Origin: Sulfopaludibacter sp035606355
Lineage (GTDB): Bacteria > Acidobacteriota > Terriglobia > Bryobacterales > Bryobacteraceae
Assembly (NCBI GenBank): GCA_035606355.1
Contig: DATNFO010000030.1
Location: forward strand, 7,102 to 71,101
Direction of reading: 5' to 3'
Length of the DNA: 64,000 nucleotides
The notes beneath the pieces are model-generated. The model saw nothing but the letters and a program-made list of their open reading frames with translations, searched no databases and was not told where the DNA came from. A program made the position numbers and the translations under genes. Shown here in pieces: positions 35,819 through 44,945 of the stretch; position 1 is the stretch's first letter; each line of letters opens with the position of its first letter.

Positions 35819-36503
35819 GAAGCGCCGGCAGAGCGAACGGGGAGAGCCGCTTGTGCGTGGGTGCGTTATATGGAGAATTGCGCCGCACAGGCGCGATGCG
35901 CAGGATACCGAGAGGCTGCCGGCGGGTGGATGCGACCAGATTAACCTTGGCTTCCCGGCGCGCAGTATGCGCCTGAGTCACTTATACGCACCGGCACTTC
36001 CGCTTTGACCAGCAAGATTCTGTCTCGACACACGGCAACGCCGTGCTGAAACAAGCCGGTGTCGGGAAGCAATTCAGATTTGGGCGTCGGCGGAGCCGTC
36101 AAGCTTTCAGGCGATGATGTTAGTCAGACCCGCAAAAGTTCGAAAACGTCCACGACGGGGAGGCAAATGTTTCCTTGGAACCCATGAAGAAATTCGAAGG
36201 GATTGCCGCGCCGGTGTTCGTATTCGCCAAACGTACAGCCCCACGATCGCGACCATGATGGCCAGCAACAACGGCAGGACCACCTGGATGAGAGCGGGTC
36301 GTGCCAGTCGCCAACTGCGCACGGACAGGTTCGGCGACCATGCGGTATTCCAGCGCCACGCCATACCGATAGGGAAGCAATTAGCGGAACCGGGTGTGAA
36401 CACAACGAAGCCGGAAGTCGCGCCGGACCACGTCCACCTCACCGTGAATTCGCGCCGCTCCAAGATTCTGTCTAACAAGTCCCTGGATAGCTGTTGGCCG
36501 GCT
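35819..36503. other. Largely non-coding stretch with one doubtful membrane ORF
   Basis: On the minus strand, 36107-36478 encodes 123 residues with one hydrophobic helix (VVLPLLLAIMVAIVGLYVW). The flanking sequence does not look like a known family. I see no RNA gene or promoter that I can support. Confidence 0.3.
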
Positions 36504-36722
36504 CCAGCTTCTAATGTGAGATTTATCCGGTGGTCTCAAACAGGTCCGCCTTACCGCGAGCGCCCGCTGAATCAGAAGTCGCCGGCAAGAATTATGGCTT
36601 TGAATGAACTGCGAGTCTTCAGTGATACTGTCGGTACTCCCGAACCCGCGTCCATCGAACTCGTGTGTTTCGTCGTAATCGCATCGATTGCGATCCGGCG
36701 GCGGCCCCAATTCATCAGTTAA
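36504..36722 (+). pseudogene. C-terminal remnant of a PEP-CTERM protein
   Basis: The frame ends with ASNVRFIRWSQTGP, then MALNELRVFSDTVG and TPEPASIELVCFVVIASIAI followed by RRR: a discoidin-type last strand plus a PEP-CTERM tail (P-E-P, hydrophobic helix, Arg cluster). The upstream part of the frame is not protein-like and has no signal peptide. This is a decayed relative of the intact PEP-CTERM gene at 25.1 kb. Confidence 0.5.
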
Positions 36723-36782
36723 TTGGTTGATGTTGCAAACAGCATCGTACGAGCCTGGTCGAAATCGCGCGGAATGCGCAAT

Positions 36783-36851
36783 ATTCGGGCATTCGCTTTC
36801 ACTCAACTGTTAACGGAAGGGTTGTAGGTTCGGGTCTTACCTGAGGAGCCA
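36783..36851 (+). repeat. tRNA-Asn-like 3' half, copy 1 (degenerate attachment site)
   Basis: CTGTTAA (anticodon loop GUU) is followed by GAAGGGTTGTAGGTTCG and a degenerate T-arm/acceptor end with GAGCCA. The upstream bases ATTCGGGC.TTCGCTTTC are shared with copy 2 at 41.1 kb. No 5' half is present, so it is not a functional tRNA. Such 3' halves are left by integrative elements. Confidence 0.55.
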
Positions 36852-36884
36852 CGCCTTACTCGTTTGAGGCTCATTCTCATTTGG

Positions 36885-37370
36885 TTATCTGCCAACAGGG
36901 CGAATATCGCCCAAAATGGCCAATACTCGCGGATTTCCGTATTTCTCAGAGACGGCCTCGACTGGTGGAAATGCGCCGTGAGGCGTCTTAACGGGCGACT
37001 CTCTCAGCTGAACTCCGCTTCTTGTTCCCCCGATCCGCGTTGCGAACTCCCTCGGACTTCTCCTCCTCGGATTCATCCTCATCCTCAGATTCATCTTCTC
37101 CTCAGACTCATCCCGCTCATCAGATTCATCCTCCTCCTCCGATTCAGAATCGCCCGAAGCAGCATCGTTGTAGAGCCCGTCGGCAACTTCCGTCAATGTT
37201 TTGTCTGCCGCTTCCTCTTCCTGTAAGGTTTCATTGAGTAGCTCAGCCGCCGCAGCAAGTCCGAGCTTGTCCGCGATAGCCTTCGCGGTTCCATAAGCCG
37301 CTACTTCGTAATGCTCGACACGTTGTGCGGCGCCGATAAGTTGCAGGTCCCTCAGCCGACCGCCGTGCAG
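36885..37370 (-). pseudogene. DUF892 (ferritin-like, YciE-type) C-terminal fragment with acidic tail
   Basis: The minus frame reads LRDLQLIGAAQRVEHYEVAA, then YGTAKAIADKLGLAAAAELL and NETLQEEEAADKTLTEVADG, which is the C-terminal half of DUF892 ferritin-like stress proteins. It has no start codon and lacks the N-terminal helices. It runs on into an acidic Ser/Glu/Asp-rich segment and then nonsense. The tail is encoded by an imperfect GGATGAATCTGA-type repeat at about 37050-37150. Confidence 0.65.
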
Positions 37371-37469
37371 CCGGCCACATAAGCTTCGTGCGGGCCGAAC
37401 GAAGTCGAATGACTCTGCCCGAACCCTATTGCCGCCGCGACGAAGTTCCTGTGGGCGACTGGACGTCTC

Positions 37470-37682
37470 CTAACTCGCCACAGACCGACTCCTCAGACAA
37501 TGGTTTTCGGAATTGTTTGAGCTTCGCAGCGGGAACCGCCAAACCAGCACCACGTCGATCTCTCGCCGCCGAGCGGCTTCCAGTATTCTTGCGTGGGCTT
37601 CTCTTTGCGCTGCCCCGGAGTTCAGTTCGCGAACCTGCAGCGCGATGTCCCAGCCGCGCGTCCCCACTGTAGGATTGTTCAA
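37470..37682 (-). pseudogene. Serine recombinase (resolvase/invertase) N-terminal fragment
   Basis: RGWDIALQVRELNSGAAQRE, then ARILEAARRREIDVVLVWRF, matches the resolvase catalytic domain after its Ser motif (the ...VLVWRLDR box). The frame breaks right after WRF and the Ser motif itself is not present. It is a remnant of another mobile element. Confidence 0.6.
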
Positions 37683-37818
37683 GCTTGCCGATTTAAGATC
37701 GGGTAACTCCCTTGCGCTTCTCCCGGTTATCGCGCGACGTCGTGCCTCAGTTTTGCCTGTTTAAGCGAGCAGCTTAGTTTCCCGTGCAATCAGCGCTGGA
37801 CTGGCATACAATGCACCC

Positions 37819-39810
37819 ATGTGTTTCACACGCCTCGCTCTCTGTGCCGCTTTTCTTACCGTGTCGGCGTTCGCCCAAACCCCGGCGAACCAGACGTTCA
37901 CACCTATTCGCGTAAACGCCGGCGGACCTAATTACACCGACCCGCAAGGCAATATATGGAGCGCCGATACAGCCACCGTCGGCTACGCATTCAGCACAAC
38001 GGCCGTGGCAGGGAACACGACTACTCCCACGTTGTACCAGACCTGTCGTTGGGGCAGTGACTTCGGTTACCAGTTCTCTGTGCCGAATGGCAGTTACACT
38101 GTCACACTGAAATTCGCGGAACCTTCCAGGTACGGACCAGGACAGCGACTGTTCAATGTGTCGCTGAACGGCTCCATGGTTCTTAACAATTTCGACATTT
38201 TTTCAGCGGCCGGGTGGATGGTTGCGATCGACAAGTCGTTTCCGGTCACAGTTACCGATGGACAAATCACACTGCGGTTCACCGCGGGACTGGTAGACGC
38301 TCCGATGATAAATGCCATCGAAGTCATTCCGGGAGTCGGCGTCCCGAATAATGGAGCCAATGGAAGCACCTCAGATATTCGGGTGCATGCCGGTGGTACC
38401 GCCTTGGTGGATGCTGCGGGAAATTCGTGGTCAGCGGATAACTCCTACAGCGGCGGCAGTCCGTGGATAGTCTCCCAGAACATCGCAAATACTGCTACGC
38501 CGGCTCTCTATCAGTCTTGCCGATACGGTTATACCTTCTCTTATCAGTTCAGCGTGGCAAACGGCCCGTATAATGTCGTTCTGAAATTCGCCGAAGTATC
38601 TCAGTCGGGCCCCGGCCAGAGGGTATTCAATGTCGCCATCAATGGAGGTACGGTACTGTCCAACTTCGATATCTTTGCGGCCGCGGGAGGGGCGCTGATC
38701 GCGATTGACCGATCATTCCCGGTGACGGTCACAAACGGGCAGATTACCATTCAGTTTTCCTCTGGGCCGGCGAATTCGCCCATGATTAACGCGATTGATA
38801 TTCAACCGTTGGGCTGCACTGGCACCAGCTTGGCTCAGGCGCCAAGCTCCTTCACAATTGTTGGCGTGCCGGACATTCACTACGACGACTTGGGTGGAAA
38901 TCCAGTACCAGCGAACCAAGCCGCCTGGGCTACCGCTAAAGCTTGGATATTGGCCCATAAAGAATCGTGGAATATTCACGGCGTAATGGGGCTGGGAGAT
39001 GAGGTCGCCGACGTTTCTACAGGCTCATCCGCTGATTGGATGCACGTGGCGAATGACTACAGCGATTTCGTGGTAGCTGGGATCCCGACTACATCCGCAC
39101 CCGGAAACCATGATGTCAGCTATGGGGCCGGTGCGAGTAATTGGAACGCATTCTTTGCCACGGTCATATCCCGGTGGGCGTTGACTCAGGCGTTTGGCGG
39201 AAACTTCCTTGGGGGCTTGGCATCCTATCATCCGCAACTCGTCAATCAGTATCAGCGTGTCGACGTCCCGACAAGTGTTGGCATAGTAAAGATGGGTCTT
39301 GGAAGCTTGGAGTTGTTCGCCAGCGCTGCCGACATTGCCACGATTCGGAGCTATATGGACGCTGATACAGACCGGCAGTTCGTCCTTGGACAGCATATGT
39401 TCCTGGCCGAAGTAGCAGGCGACGACCAAAGCCATCCCTGCAGATTTGGAGAGGCGGACTGCGAGGTCTCTAACGTCGCAGGATTGCTGGACGGCGCTGG
39501 CATATGGGCCAATCTGAAAGACAACCCTCGCATCATCCTAATGATGAATGGCCATTCGCACAATGACGCTCAGAACGGGATTCACAGTGGCCACATGACT
39601 GACAGTTTCGGAAACACCGTTCGGGCAGTATCGACCCGTCATGTTGGTTCCTTGGGCTACGGAACCCTGTTGCTGCTGAAGTTTCGCACCGACAACAACA
39701 CCGTCGAGGTTTATAGTTGGAGAACGGCCTCGGACACTGCCGACCCGGCATTCTTCGGCACTCCCAAAATCTATCCTTGGACTCCGTCTCCAAGCTGTAG
39801 CGGGAACTAA
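37819..39810 (+). CDS. Secreted protein with two malectin domains and a metallophosphatase domain
   Basis: A 663-residue exported protein (signal peptide 1-20, ending SAFAQ). Two tandem malectin-like carbohydrate-binding domains follow, about 28-172 and 188-330, each with a V/I-x-A-G-G start, an L-K-F-A-E core strand (VTLKFAEPSRYGPGQRLFNV; VVLKFAEVSQSGPGQRVFNV) and an I-N-A-I-x-x ending. About 345-660 is a calcineurin-type metallophosphoesterase: GVPDIHYDD, MGLGDEVADV (G-D-E in place of G-D-x-x), APGNHDVSYG and MNGHSHNDA. It probably binds glycans outside the cell and removes a phosphate. It is a single-gene unit between degraded regions. Confidence 0.88.
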   Translation: MCFTRLALCAAFLTVSAFAQTPANQTFTPIRVNAGGPNYTDPQGNIWSADTATVGYAFSTTAVAGNTTTPTLYQTCRWGSDFGYQFSVPNGSYTVTLKFAEPSRYGPGQRLFNVSLNGSMVLNNFDIFSAAGWMVAIDKSFPVTVTDGQITLRFTAGLVDAPMINAIEVIPGVGVPNNGANGSTSDIRVHAGGTALVDAAGNSWSADNSYSGGSPWIVSQNIANTATPALYQSCRYGYTFSYQFSVANGPYNVVLKFAEVSQSGPGQRVFNVAINGGTVLSNFDIFAAAGGALIAIDRSFPVTVTNGQITIQFSSGPANSPMINAIDIQPLGCTGTSLAQAPSSFTIVGVPDIHYDDLGGNPVPANQAAWATAKAWILAHKESWNIHGVMGLGDEVADVSTGSSADWMHVANDYSDFVVAGIPTTSAPGNHDVSYGAGASNWNAFFATVISRWALTQAFGGNFLGGLASYHPQLVNQYQRVDVPTSVGIVKMGLGSLELFASAADIATIRSYMDADTDRQFVLGQHMFLAEVAGDDQSHPCRFGEADCEVSNVAGLLDGAGIWANLKDNPRIILMMNGHSHNDAQNGIHSGHMTDSFGNTVRAVSTRHVGSLGYGTLLLLKFRTDNNTVEVYSWRTASDTADPAFFGTPKIYPWTPSPSCSGN

Positions 39811-40285
39811 ATCCGGACCGCTCTGAAGAGGCACTCGTGCCTGATTGCGTTCGAGTTCCACGACATCTGGCCCGGGCGCGATGTCCGCGGCCAACTTTCA
39901 CATCCGAACGGCAGCCTAAAGATCATGGAAGCTCGCGAACACTCTGCTCTATATGCTTGCCGCGCTTTTCAGGTGGACCCAGGATTGGGACTGGCGCGGT
40001 GTTCTTGTTGCCCGCATTTATCCCCCTCACGATACGATTCGTGGCAATGCGCCGTGCATCATCAGTAACGAGTTCGCTCTGTCCTTGCGGATCGGGGTTG
40101 TCGTTCAAGACGTGTTTCCTGTCCTATGCTGAAGCCTTGACCGCGAGCGAAACTTTTAAAAAACAATCACGTGAGCGCTCTCCACGTAACACTTCGGATG
40201 GGCAGCTTTTCTTTCCTTCAGTTTTCGGCGGACATCAGCGATCTCAAAACGGAGGCCAGTACGGTTGTGGAGTACTTTGGACCGC
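39811..40285. other. Mostly non-coding; possible SEC-C motif remnant
   Basis: On the plus strand around 40050-40120, SSLCPCGSGLSFKTCFLSY resembles a SEC-C zinc motif (C-P-C-G-S-G-x-x-x-K-x-C), but the frame around it is not protein-like. Nothing else is recognisable. Confidence 0.3.
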
Positions 40286-40696
40286 CTACCGGTCTTTTTC
40301 CAGCGTCATGTTCCGAAGAAGGGTGCCATCGGTGCGCTTGAGTGTTCCTACCATACGGCTGCCGGTAATCTTGAGTAGCCACACCTGTTGGGGCATCCGC
40401 CACTCCAAGCTGGCTGCGGCCGCATCGTACTGCCACTCGCCAGCACCCATCGTGACCGGCTCGCCGTTAACGATCTTGTTTCCTTGGATCATGACGCGAT
40501 CCGGCCTGTTCGGGACGCGCTTGACGTAGTACACAACGCGCTCGTCGTGGCACCCGGAAAGCCCTGCGGCGCAAACGGAGTCTCCGTGCCAAGTGCCTGC
40601 AGGATCCGATGCTTCCGCAGCGGACAGCCTCTGATTGAGCATGCCCCTGGCACCCAGTATCACGGTGGCGGAAATGCGAACCAAGCGCCAATGCAT
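40286..40696 (-). CDS. Small secreted protein of unknown function
   Basis: A 136-residue protein with an N-terminal hydrophobic stretch (VRISATVILGARGML) and then AAEASDPAGTWHGDSVCAAG, CHDERVVYYVKRVPNRPDRV, MGAGEWQYDAAAASLEWRMP. Two Cys in the early part (SVC and SGC) probably form a disulfide. The alternating beta pattern suggests a lipocalin-like or small barrel protein. The signal peptide is irregular, so the N-terminus may be decayed. Its neighbours are a malectin-phosphatase gene and a TIGR03435 remnant. Confidence 0.55.
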   Translation of the reverse strand: MHWRLVRISATVILGARGMLNQRLSAAEASDPAGTWHGDSVCAAGLSGCHDERVVYYVKRVPNRPDRVMIQGNKIVNGEPVTMGAGEWQYDAAAASLEWRMPQQVWLLKITGSRMVGTLKRTDGTLLRNMTLEKDR

Positions 40697-40737
40697 TCAG
40701 GATTGACGTGCGATTGTGATAACCGTTAGATGCCTAG

Positions 40738-41110
40738 GTGGCGTGTTTCGTTCCGGGATCGGGACGCCCGACATGGCGACCTTGCGTGGATGCACCGCCT
40801 CCGTTTTGCGACCTCGGCAAACCGGTGAAGGGCGGGCTGGAAATCCACGGTGCCACCATGGAGCAGTTCTGCCTGTCGGCGTGGCGGGGCTCCTATTTGG
40901 ATCGGAACATCATCGATCGAACCGGAATCGCCGGACAGTTCGATTTCGACTTGCGCTGGCCGAATGACGACGTTGAAAAAATACGCACGGCGGATGGCCG
41001 TTTGAACCGCCGCAGGGCGCCGTGGAACGGCTGGGGCTGAAATTGGTGGATGGGATGGGCCTGGCGAATTCATCGTGATCGATTACGCCGAGAGGCCTAC
41101 GGCGAATTGA
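40738..41110 (+). pseudogene. TIGR03435-family protein, frameshifted C-terminal part
   Basis: GGLEIHGATMEQFCLSAWRG, then DRNIIDRTGIAGQFDFDLRW, is the TIGR03435 core. The family ending continues in other frames: PFEPPQGAVERLGLKLVDG, then EFIVIDYAERPTAN with the stop at 41110. At least two frameshifts and a missing N-terminus make it a pseudogene. Confidence 0.65.
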
Positions 41111-41138
41111 GCAATTAGCGCGTATAGAAGAGCCGACA

Positions 41139-41212
41139 TTCGGGCCTTCGCTTTCCCTCTGCTGTTAACTGAAGGGTTGCAGGTTCGCAGGTTCGAGTCC
41201 TGTTTGCGGAGG
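41139..41212 (+). repeat. tRNA-Asn-like 3' half, copy 2 (degenerate attachment site)
   Basis: ATTCGGGC.TTCGCTTTC, then CTGTTAACTGAAGGGTTGCA and a T-arm (GGTTCGAGTCC) with an eight-base duplication (AGGTTCGC/AGGTTCGA). It is in direct orientation with copy 1, about 4.3 kb away. No 5' half is present. Confidence 0.55.
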
Positions 41213-41458
41213 CAAATGCGCCACACCGACAGCTTCAACCGCGACGCGATCGCGGTGGCACAGTTCTGTTCGGCAGCCCCGTCCGTCAACTGCTTTATGG
41301 ATGGAGGCGTGTCGCAGAAGATTCGCCGAGCTTTCGCACCTGCACCCAATTCCGTTCGGTCGAGAGACCATTTAGAATCTGAAGGCCGAAGAATCAATCC
41401 GAGTTTCTTGGCGTCAGGGCTGCGACTTCGTGGCTGCATCCATCAGGATTGAAGCAGT

Positions 41459-44400
41459 TTAGAAGCGGAATTTAGCTACCAGCTCCATGTTGCGGGATCC
41501 GACACTGGTGCCCGAGATTCTGCCGACGTGCCCGGGGCCGATTGCCTTGTCCGGCAGCGAGAACGACGGGTGATTGATGACGTTGCTGGCATTGGCGCTG
41601 AAGTCCAGCTTGAGCCGCTCCGTAAAGGTGAAGATCTTATGGAGCGACGCGTTGACGGAAGTCAAGGGAGGGCCCCAGACGCTGTTTCTGCCCAAATTCC
41701 CGAAGGTTCCGGGAGTGGGAGAGGCAAAGGCGTTCACGTTGAACCAGTGATCGATGGTTTGGCCACCCGGCACGTCCCGCCAATCTCCGACGACGTTGGG
41801 ATACCACACGTTGTTCGAAGACAGCGAATAGCTGTTGTTCGTCTGCATGTTGACGGTGAACGGACTCCCGGTTTGCCCGATGAAATCCCCGAACAACGTC
41901 CAGCCACCAATAACTGCATCTAAGGGCCTGCTTTGATTCACGAACTGCCGCCCCTTGCCGAGCGGAAGATCGTAAGAGACGTGCCCCTTGAACATGTGAC
42001 GAACATCGAAGTTGGAATTGCCGTAGTTGGCATCAGGATTGTACGCCCTCTGATAAGGCGTGGCACCCTGCTGCGAGCCCCAGCCGGAAGAGTCCTGGTT
42101 GGTCAGCATATGGGACCAGGTGTAATTGAAGTTGAACGTCAGGCCGATGCGCAAGCGGCGCGTAATTCCGGTTTGGAACGCGTTGTAATTCCCGTAGCCT
42201 TGGGTGGTATTGCTGCTGACCGTCTGGTACGGATAGGGACGGAACTGTGCGTCATTGGGCGACAGCTTGTCCTCAGGAACTTGGTTCAGGTCAGTCACGT
42301 AGTAAATGTGGGACTGATTGCTGCCGACATATCCGAAGTCCACCACCATGCTCTCGCTGATCTGACGTTGGACAGTCAGATTCCAGGACCGGAGGAGAGG
42401 AGACGGCGCGTTGTATTGGTAGGAGCTGACGGACTGCCCGTTGTAGGCGTCGGGAGTGGTCGGCTTGGGGCCGTAGATGGCGTTGATCGCCTTGCCCCGA
42501 GACCCCTGATAGTTGGTATTTCCGTCGGAAGAGAGGATCACCACGGGTGACACGTTGCCGGTAGAATCGGCCTCATTGCCTTGGCTGAGTGTCGCCTGCC
42601 CCAACCCGCCGCCATAGCTGTCCACATTCCACGGGAAGGTGTACATGCCAAAACCGCCCCGGATCGTGGTCTTCGTGCCCAGCAGGTAAGCAAAACCGAA
42701 TCGCGGCATCCAGTTGTTCCACACCGGCTTCTGAAGGGAATGTCTGCCGTTGGCAGCCGTCGTACCGTACCACATGGCACCCGGTTTGCCGGTGGCCGGA
42801 TTGATCACGTTCGGATCGAAGGAACGCACGTTGTTATTGACGTCGGACCAGCCGGTGTTGCCTTCCCACCGCATGCCGAGGTTGAGGGTGAGTTTCGGCG
42901 TGACTTTGAAATCGTCCTGAACGAAAACGCCCGGATTCTTCAGGCGGCCGCCGTATTCCGGCGAATTGAGGGCGCTCCAATTCTGGACATAACCCAACAG
43001 GAAGTCGGCATACGCAGAACCGCTATTGGAAGCGAGAGCACCGGTATTGCTGCCCGCAGTATAGACGCCGGTAAAGCCGACCGAGGCGCCAACGAGATTG
43101 CCCCAGGCGGTGGAATCGGCCCGGAAGATGAGGGCGCCGGCGCCGAAGTGCAGAAGATGACGGCCTTTGATGAGCGTCACCTGATCGGAAATGTCGAACG
43201 TGTTCTCCTTATAATTGGTGTTCGAGGGCGAGCCCGGCGCCAAGCCGTAATAGTTGCTGATGCTGACCGCCGGGAAGATGTCTGCCTTCGAGAACTGGAG
43301 CCCCAGCTTCTGCGGGTAACCCTGGCCGATTGTCGCTGGGGTGAAAATGTCATATTCGCCCATGAACCCGATGCGGAATTCGTTGGTGATGTGGGCGTTG
43401 AGGGTCCAGTAATCGGAGAGCTGACCGCTCATGTTCATGACATCGCCGGGATTCAGGTTAATCGGGGCCACCGGGCTGAAGGGCCTGGCCGGACCGTCGT
43501 TCCACGCTGCCGAACCGGTGATTCGGTTGTTGCTCGTCACGTCGGCATCAAACCGGCCGAAGTATTTCCGCTTGGGGGCGTCGCCCGGGGCGAGGTAACT
43601 GTAGTTGTTGGTAACAAGACCGCCCGGGTTCAATTGCCCGGATAAATTCGGCGCCGGATAGTACGACTGAATGGCCTTCGCTACGGAATCCAGCAATTGG
43701 GTGGGGATCTGATTATTAGGAAACACCTGGCGAGTGACCACCCCGGTAACAGGATCGACCGTTTGCGTGGTCGGATCGTAAATCGGATTCATTCCCGCGA
43801 AATTGCCCTGCCGCATGGCCAGCGTCGGCACGGTAAGGAAGCTGACCGCGGGAGTGGTGTGGTTGATGGTGTTTTCGATGGCGAAGAGGAAGAACACTTT
43901 GTTCTTGATCACGGGTCCGCCGATGGTCCCGCCAAAGTCATTGACGTGCTGCGGGGTCTTGAAGGAGACGCCGTTGAACCCGAAGGGCGCGGCATTCAGG
44001 GCCGTGTTTTTGAAATAGTCGAACGCCACACCGTGAAACTGGTTGGTGCCCCCTTTGGAGATCTGGTTGTAGACAATTCCGCCGCCTCCGTACTGCGCCG
44101 TAAAGGCCGAATCGCTCATCTTCACTTCCGCTACCGTATCGAAGATCGGGGTGTTGATCACGTTGTTGCTCATCGGTGAACTGGTAGAGGCGCCGTCCAG
44201 CAGGGCATTGGAGAACGGCATACTGCCGTTCACCGACACGCCACCCATACCCGCGTTGGCGTTGTTGGTGCCGTTACCGCGCGTCCCCGGCAGGTAGGTG
44301 AGGAACGACTGCCAGTCCGGAGTAGTACCAGTTTGCGGCAGGTTCTTCAGGGTCTCCTGCGACACGGTCTGAGAGATTTCAGCGGTGGTGGTTTCGAGCA

Positions 44401-44782
44401 GCGGCGCGGCGGCTTCAATGATCACTTGCTGCGTCGCCTGGCCGACGCTCAATTCGACGTTCATTCCGGTGACGCCAGTAGTGAGCGTGAAAGGCCCACG
44501 CTGCATTGTGCTGAATCCCTCTTTCTTGAACGTGATCAGGTAACGATCGGTAGGCACGAGGGGTCCGGTATCGTAAACTCCGGACTCGTTGGTGAGGACT
44601 GCGCGCTCGGTGTTTTTATCGATGTCTTTGATACTGACGGCGACCGCGGGCACGACCGCTCCTGTCGGATCGGTAACGGTCCCGGTAACGTCGGCTGAAT
44701 TCGTGGCTTGGCCCCACGCAAGCGATGCGCACATAAGGCCAGTGAACAGAACGAGCCCTTTACACAGAGATAATCTCTTCAT
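41459..44782 (-). CDS. TonB-dependent receptor, Oar-like, with carboxypeptidase-regulatory domain
   Basis: An 1107-residue outer-membrane receptor. The ATG at 44782 is preceded by GGGGAGGGGACC and gives a signal peptide (MKRLSLCKGLVLFTGLMCAS to WGQ). Domains: regulatory beta-sandwich (about 27-110, VTGTVTDPTGAVVPAVAVSI), plug (about 115-260, with SVNGSMPFSNALLDGAST), large barrel ending VAKFRF. It has no detectable similarity to the first receptor beyond family motifs. It is the last gene of a minus-strand run after an FG-GAP/UnbV protein (163-base gap) and a TPR protein, a grouping like SusCD-style loci but without a SusD homologue. Confidence 0.93.
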   Translation of the reverse strand: MKRLSLCKGLVLFTGLMCASLAWGQATNSADVTGTVTDPTGAVVPAVAVSIKDIDKNTERAVLTNESGVYDTGPLVPTDRYLITFKKEGFSTMQRGPFTLTTGVTGMNVELSVGQATQQVIIEAAAPLLETTTAEISQTVSQETLKNLPQTGTTPDWQSFLTYLPGTRGNGTNNANAGMGGVSVNGSMPFSNALLDGASTSSPMSNNVINTPIFDTVAEVKMSDSAFTAQYGGGGIVYNQISKGGTNQFHGVAFDYFKNTALNAAPFGFNGVSFKTPQHVNDFGGTIGGPVIKNKVFFLFAIENTINHTTPAVSFLTVPTLAMRQGNFAGMNPIYDPTTQTVDPVTGVVTRQVFPNNQIPTQLLDSVAKAIQSYYPAPNLSGQLNPGGLVTNNYSYLAPGDAPKRKYFGRFDADVTSNNRITGSAAWNDGPARPFSPVAPINLNPGDVMNMSGQLSDYWTLNAHITNEFRIGFMGEYDIFTPATIGQGYPQKLGLQFSKADIFPAVSISNYYGLAPGSPSNTNYKENTFDISDQVTLIKGRHLLHFGAGALIFRADSTAWGNLVGASVGFTGVYTAGSNTGALASNSGSAYADFLLGYVQNWSALNSPEYGGRLKNPGVFVQDDFKVTPKLTLNLGMRWEGNTGWSDVNNNVRSFDPNVINPATGKPGAMWYGTTAANGRHSLQKPVWNNWMPRFGFAYLLGTKTTIRGGFGMYTFPWNVDSYGGGLGQATLSQGNEADSTGNVSPVVILSSDGNTNYQGSRGKAINAIYGPKPTTPDAYNGQSVSSYQYNAPSPLLRSWNLTVQRQISESMVVDFGYVGSNQSHIYYVTDLNQVPEDKLSPNDAQFRPYPYQTVSSNTTQGYGNYNAFQTGITRRLRIGLTFNFNYTWSHMLTNQDSSGWGSQQGATPYQRAYNPDANYGNSNFDVRHMFKGHVSYDLPLGKGRQFVNQSRPLDAVIGGWTLFGDFIGQTGSPFTVNMQTNNSYSLSSNNVWYPNVVGDWRDVPGGQTIDHWFNVNAFASPTPGTFGNLGRNSVWGPPLTSVNASLHKIFTFTERLKLDFSANASNVINHPSFSLPDKAIGPGHVGRISGTSVGSRNMELVAKFRF

Positions 44783-44945
44783 GGTCCCCTCCCCTAAGCG
44801 CTTGCGAGTATATGGAGATTCCAAGTCGAAGTCAACGGCGCCGCTCAGTCAGAATGTCCTATTAGATGCCAACTAGAAATGCCCTCTGAACGTGGTCAGC
44901 GTGGAGAGGTGATGGACCCAGGAGTCATTCGCCCGACGCGTTATC

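Noticed and set aside
36107..36478. A minus-strand membrane protein
   Set aside because: Only one hydrophobic helix, with unnatural flanks and no ribosome site; left as part of the non-coding stretch.
37040..37150. Possible CRISPR-like or microsatellite array of GATGAATCTGA units
   Set aside because: Units are short, imperfect and without spacers; they encode the acidic tail of the DUF892 remnant.
41083..41439. A minus-strand ORF containing KQDSNLRTCNPSVNS
   Set aside because: This is the usual spurious translation of a tRNA-derived attachment sequence, not a protein.
42581..43645. A 354-codon frame opposite the second TonB receptor
   Set aside because: Same shadow pattern; no signal peptide, motif or ribosome site.
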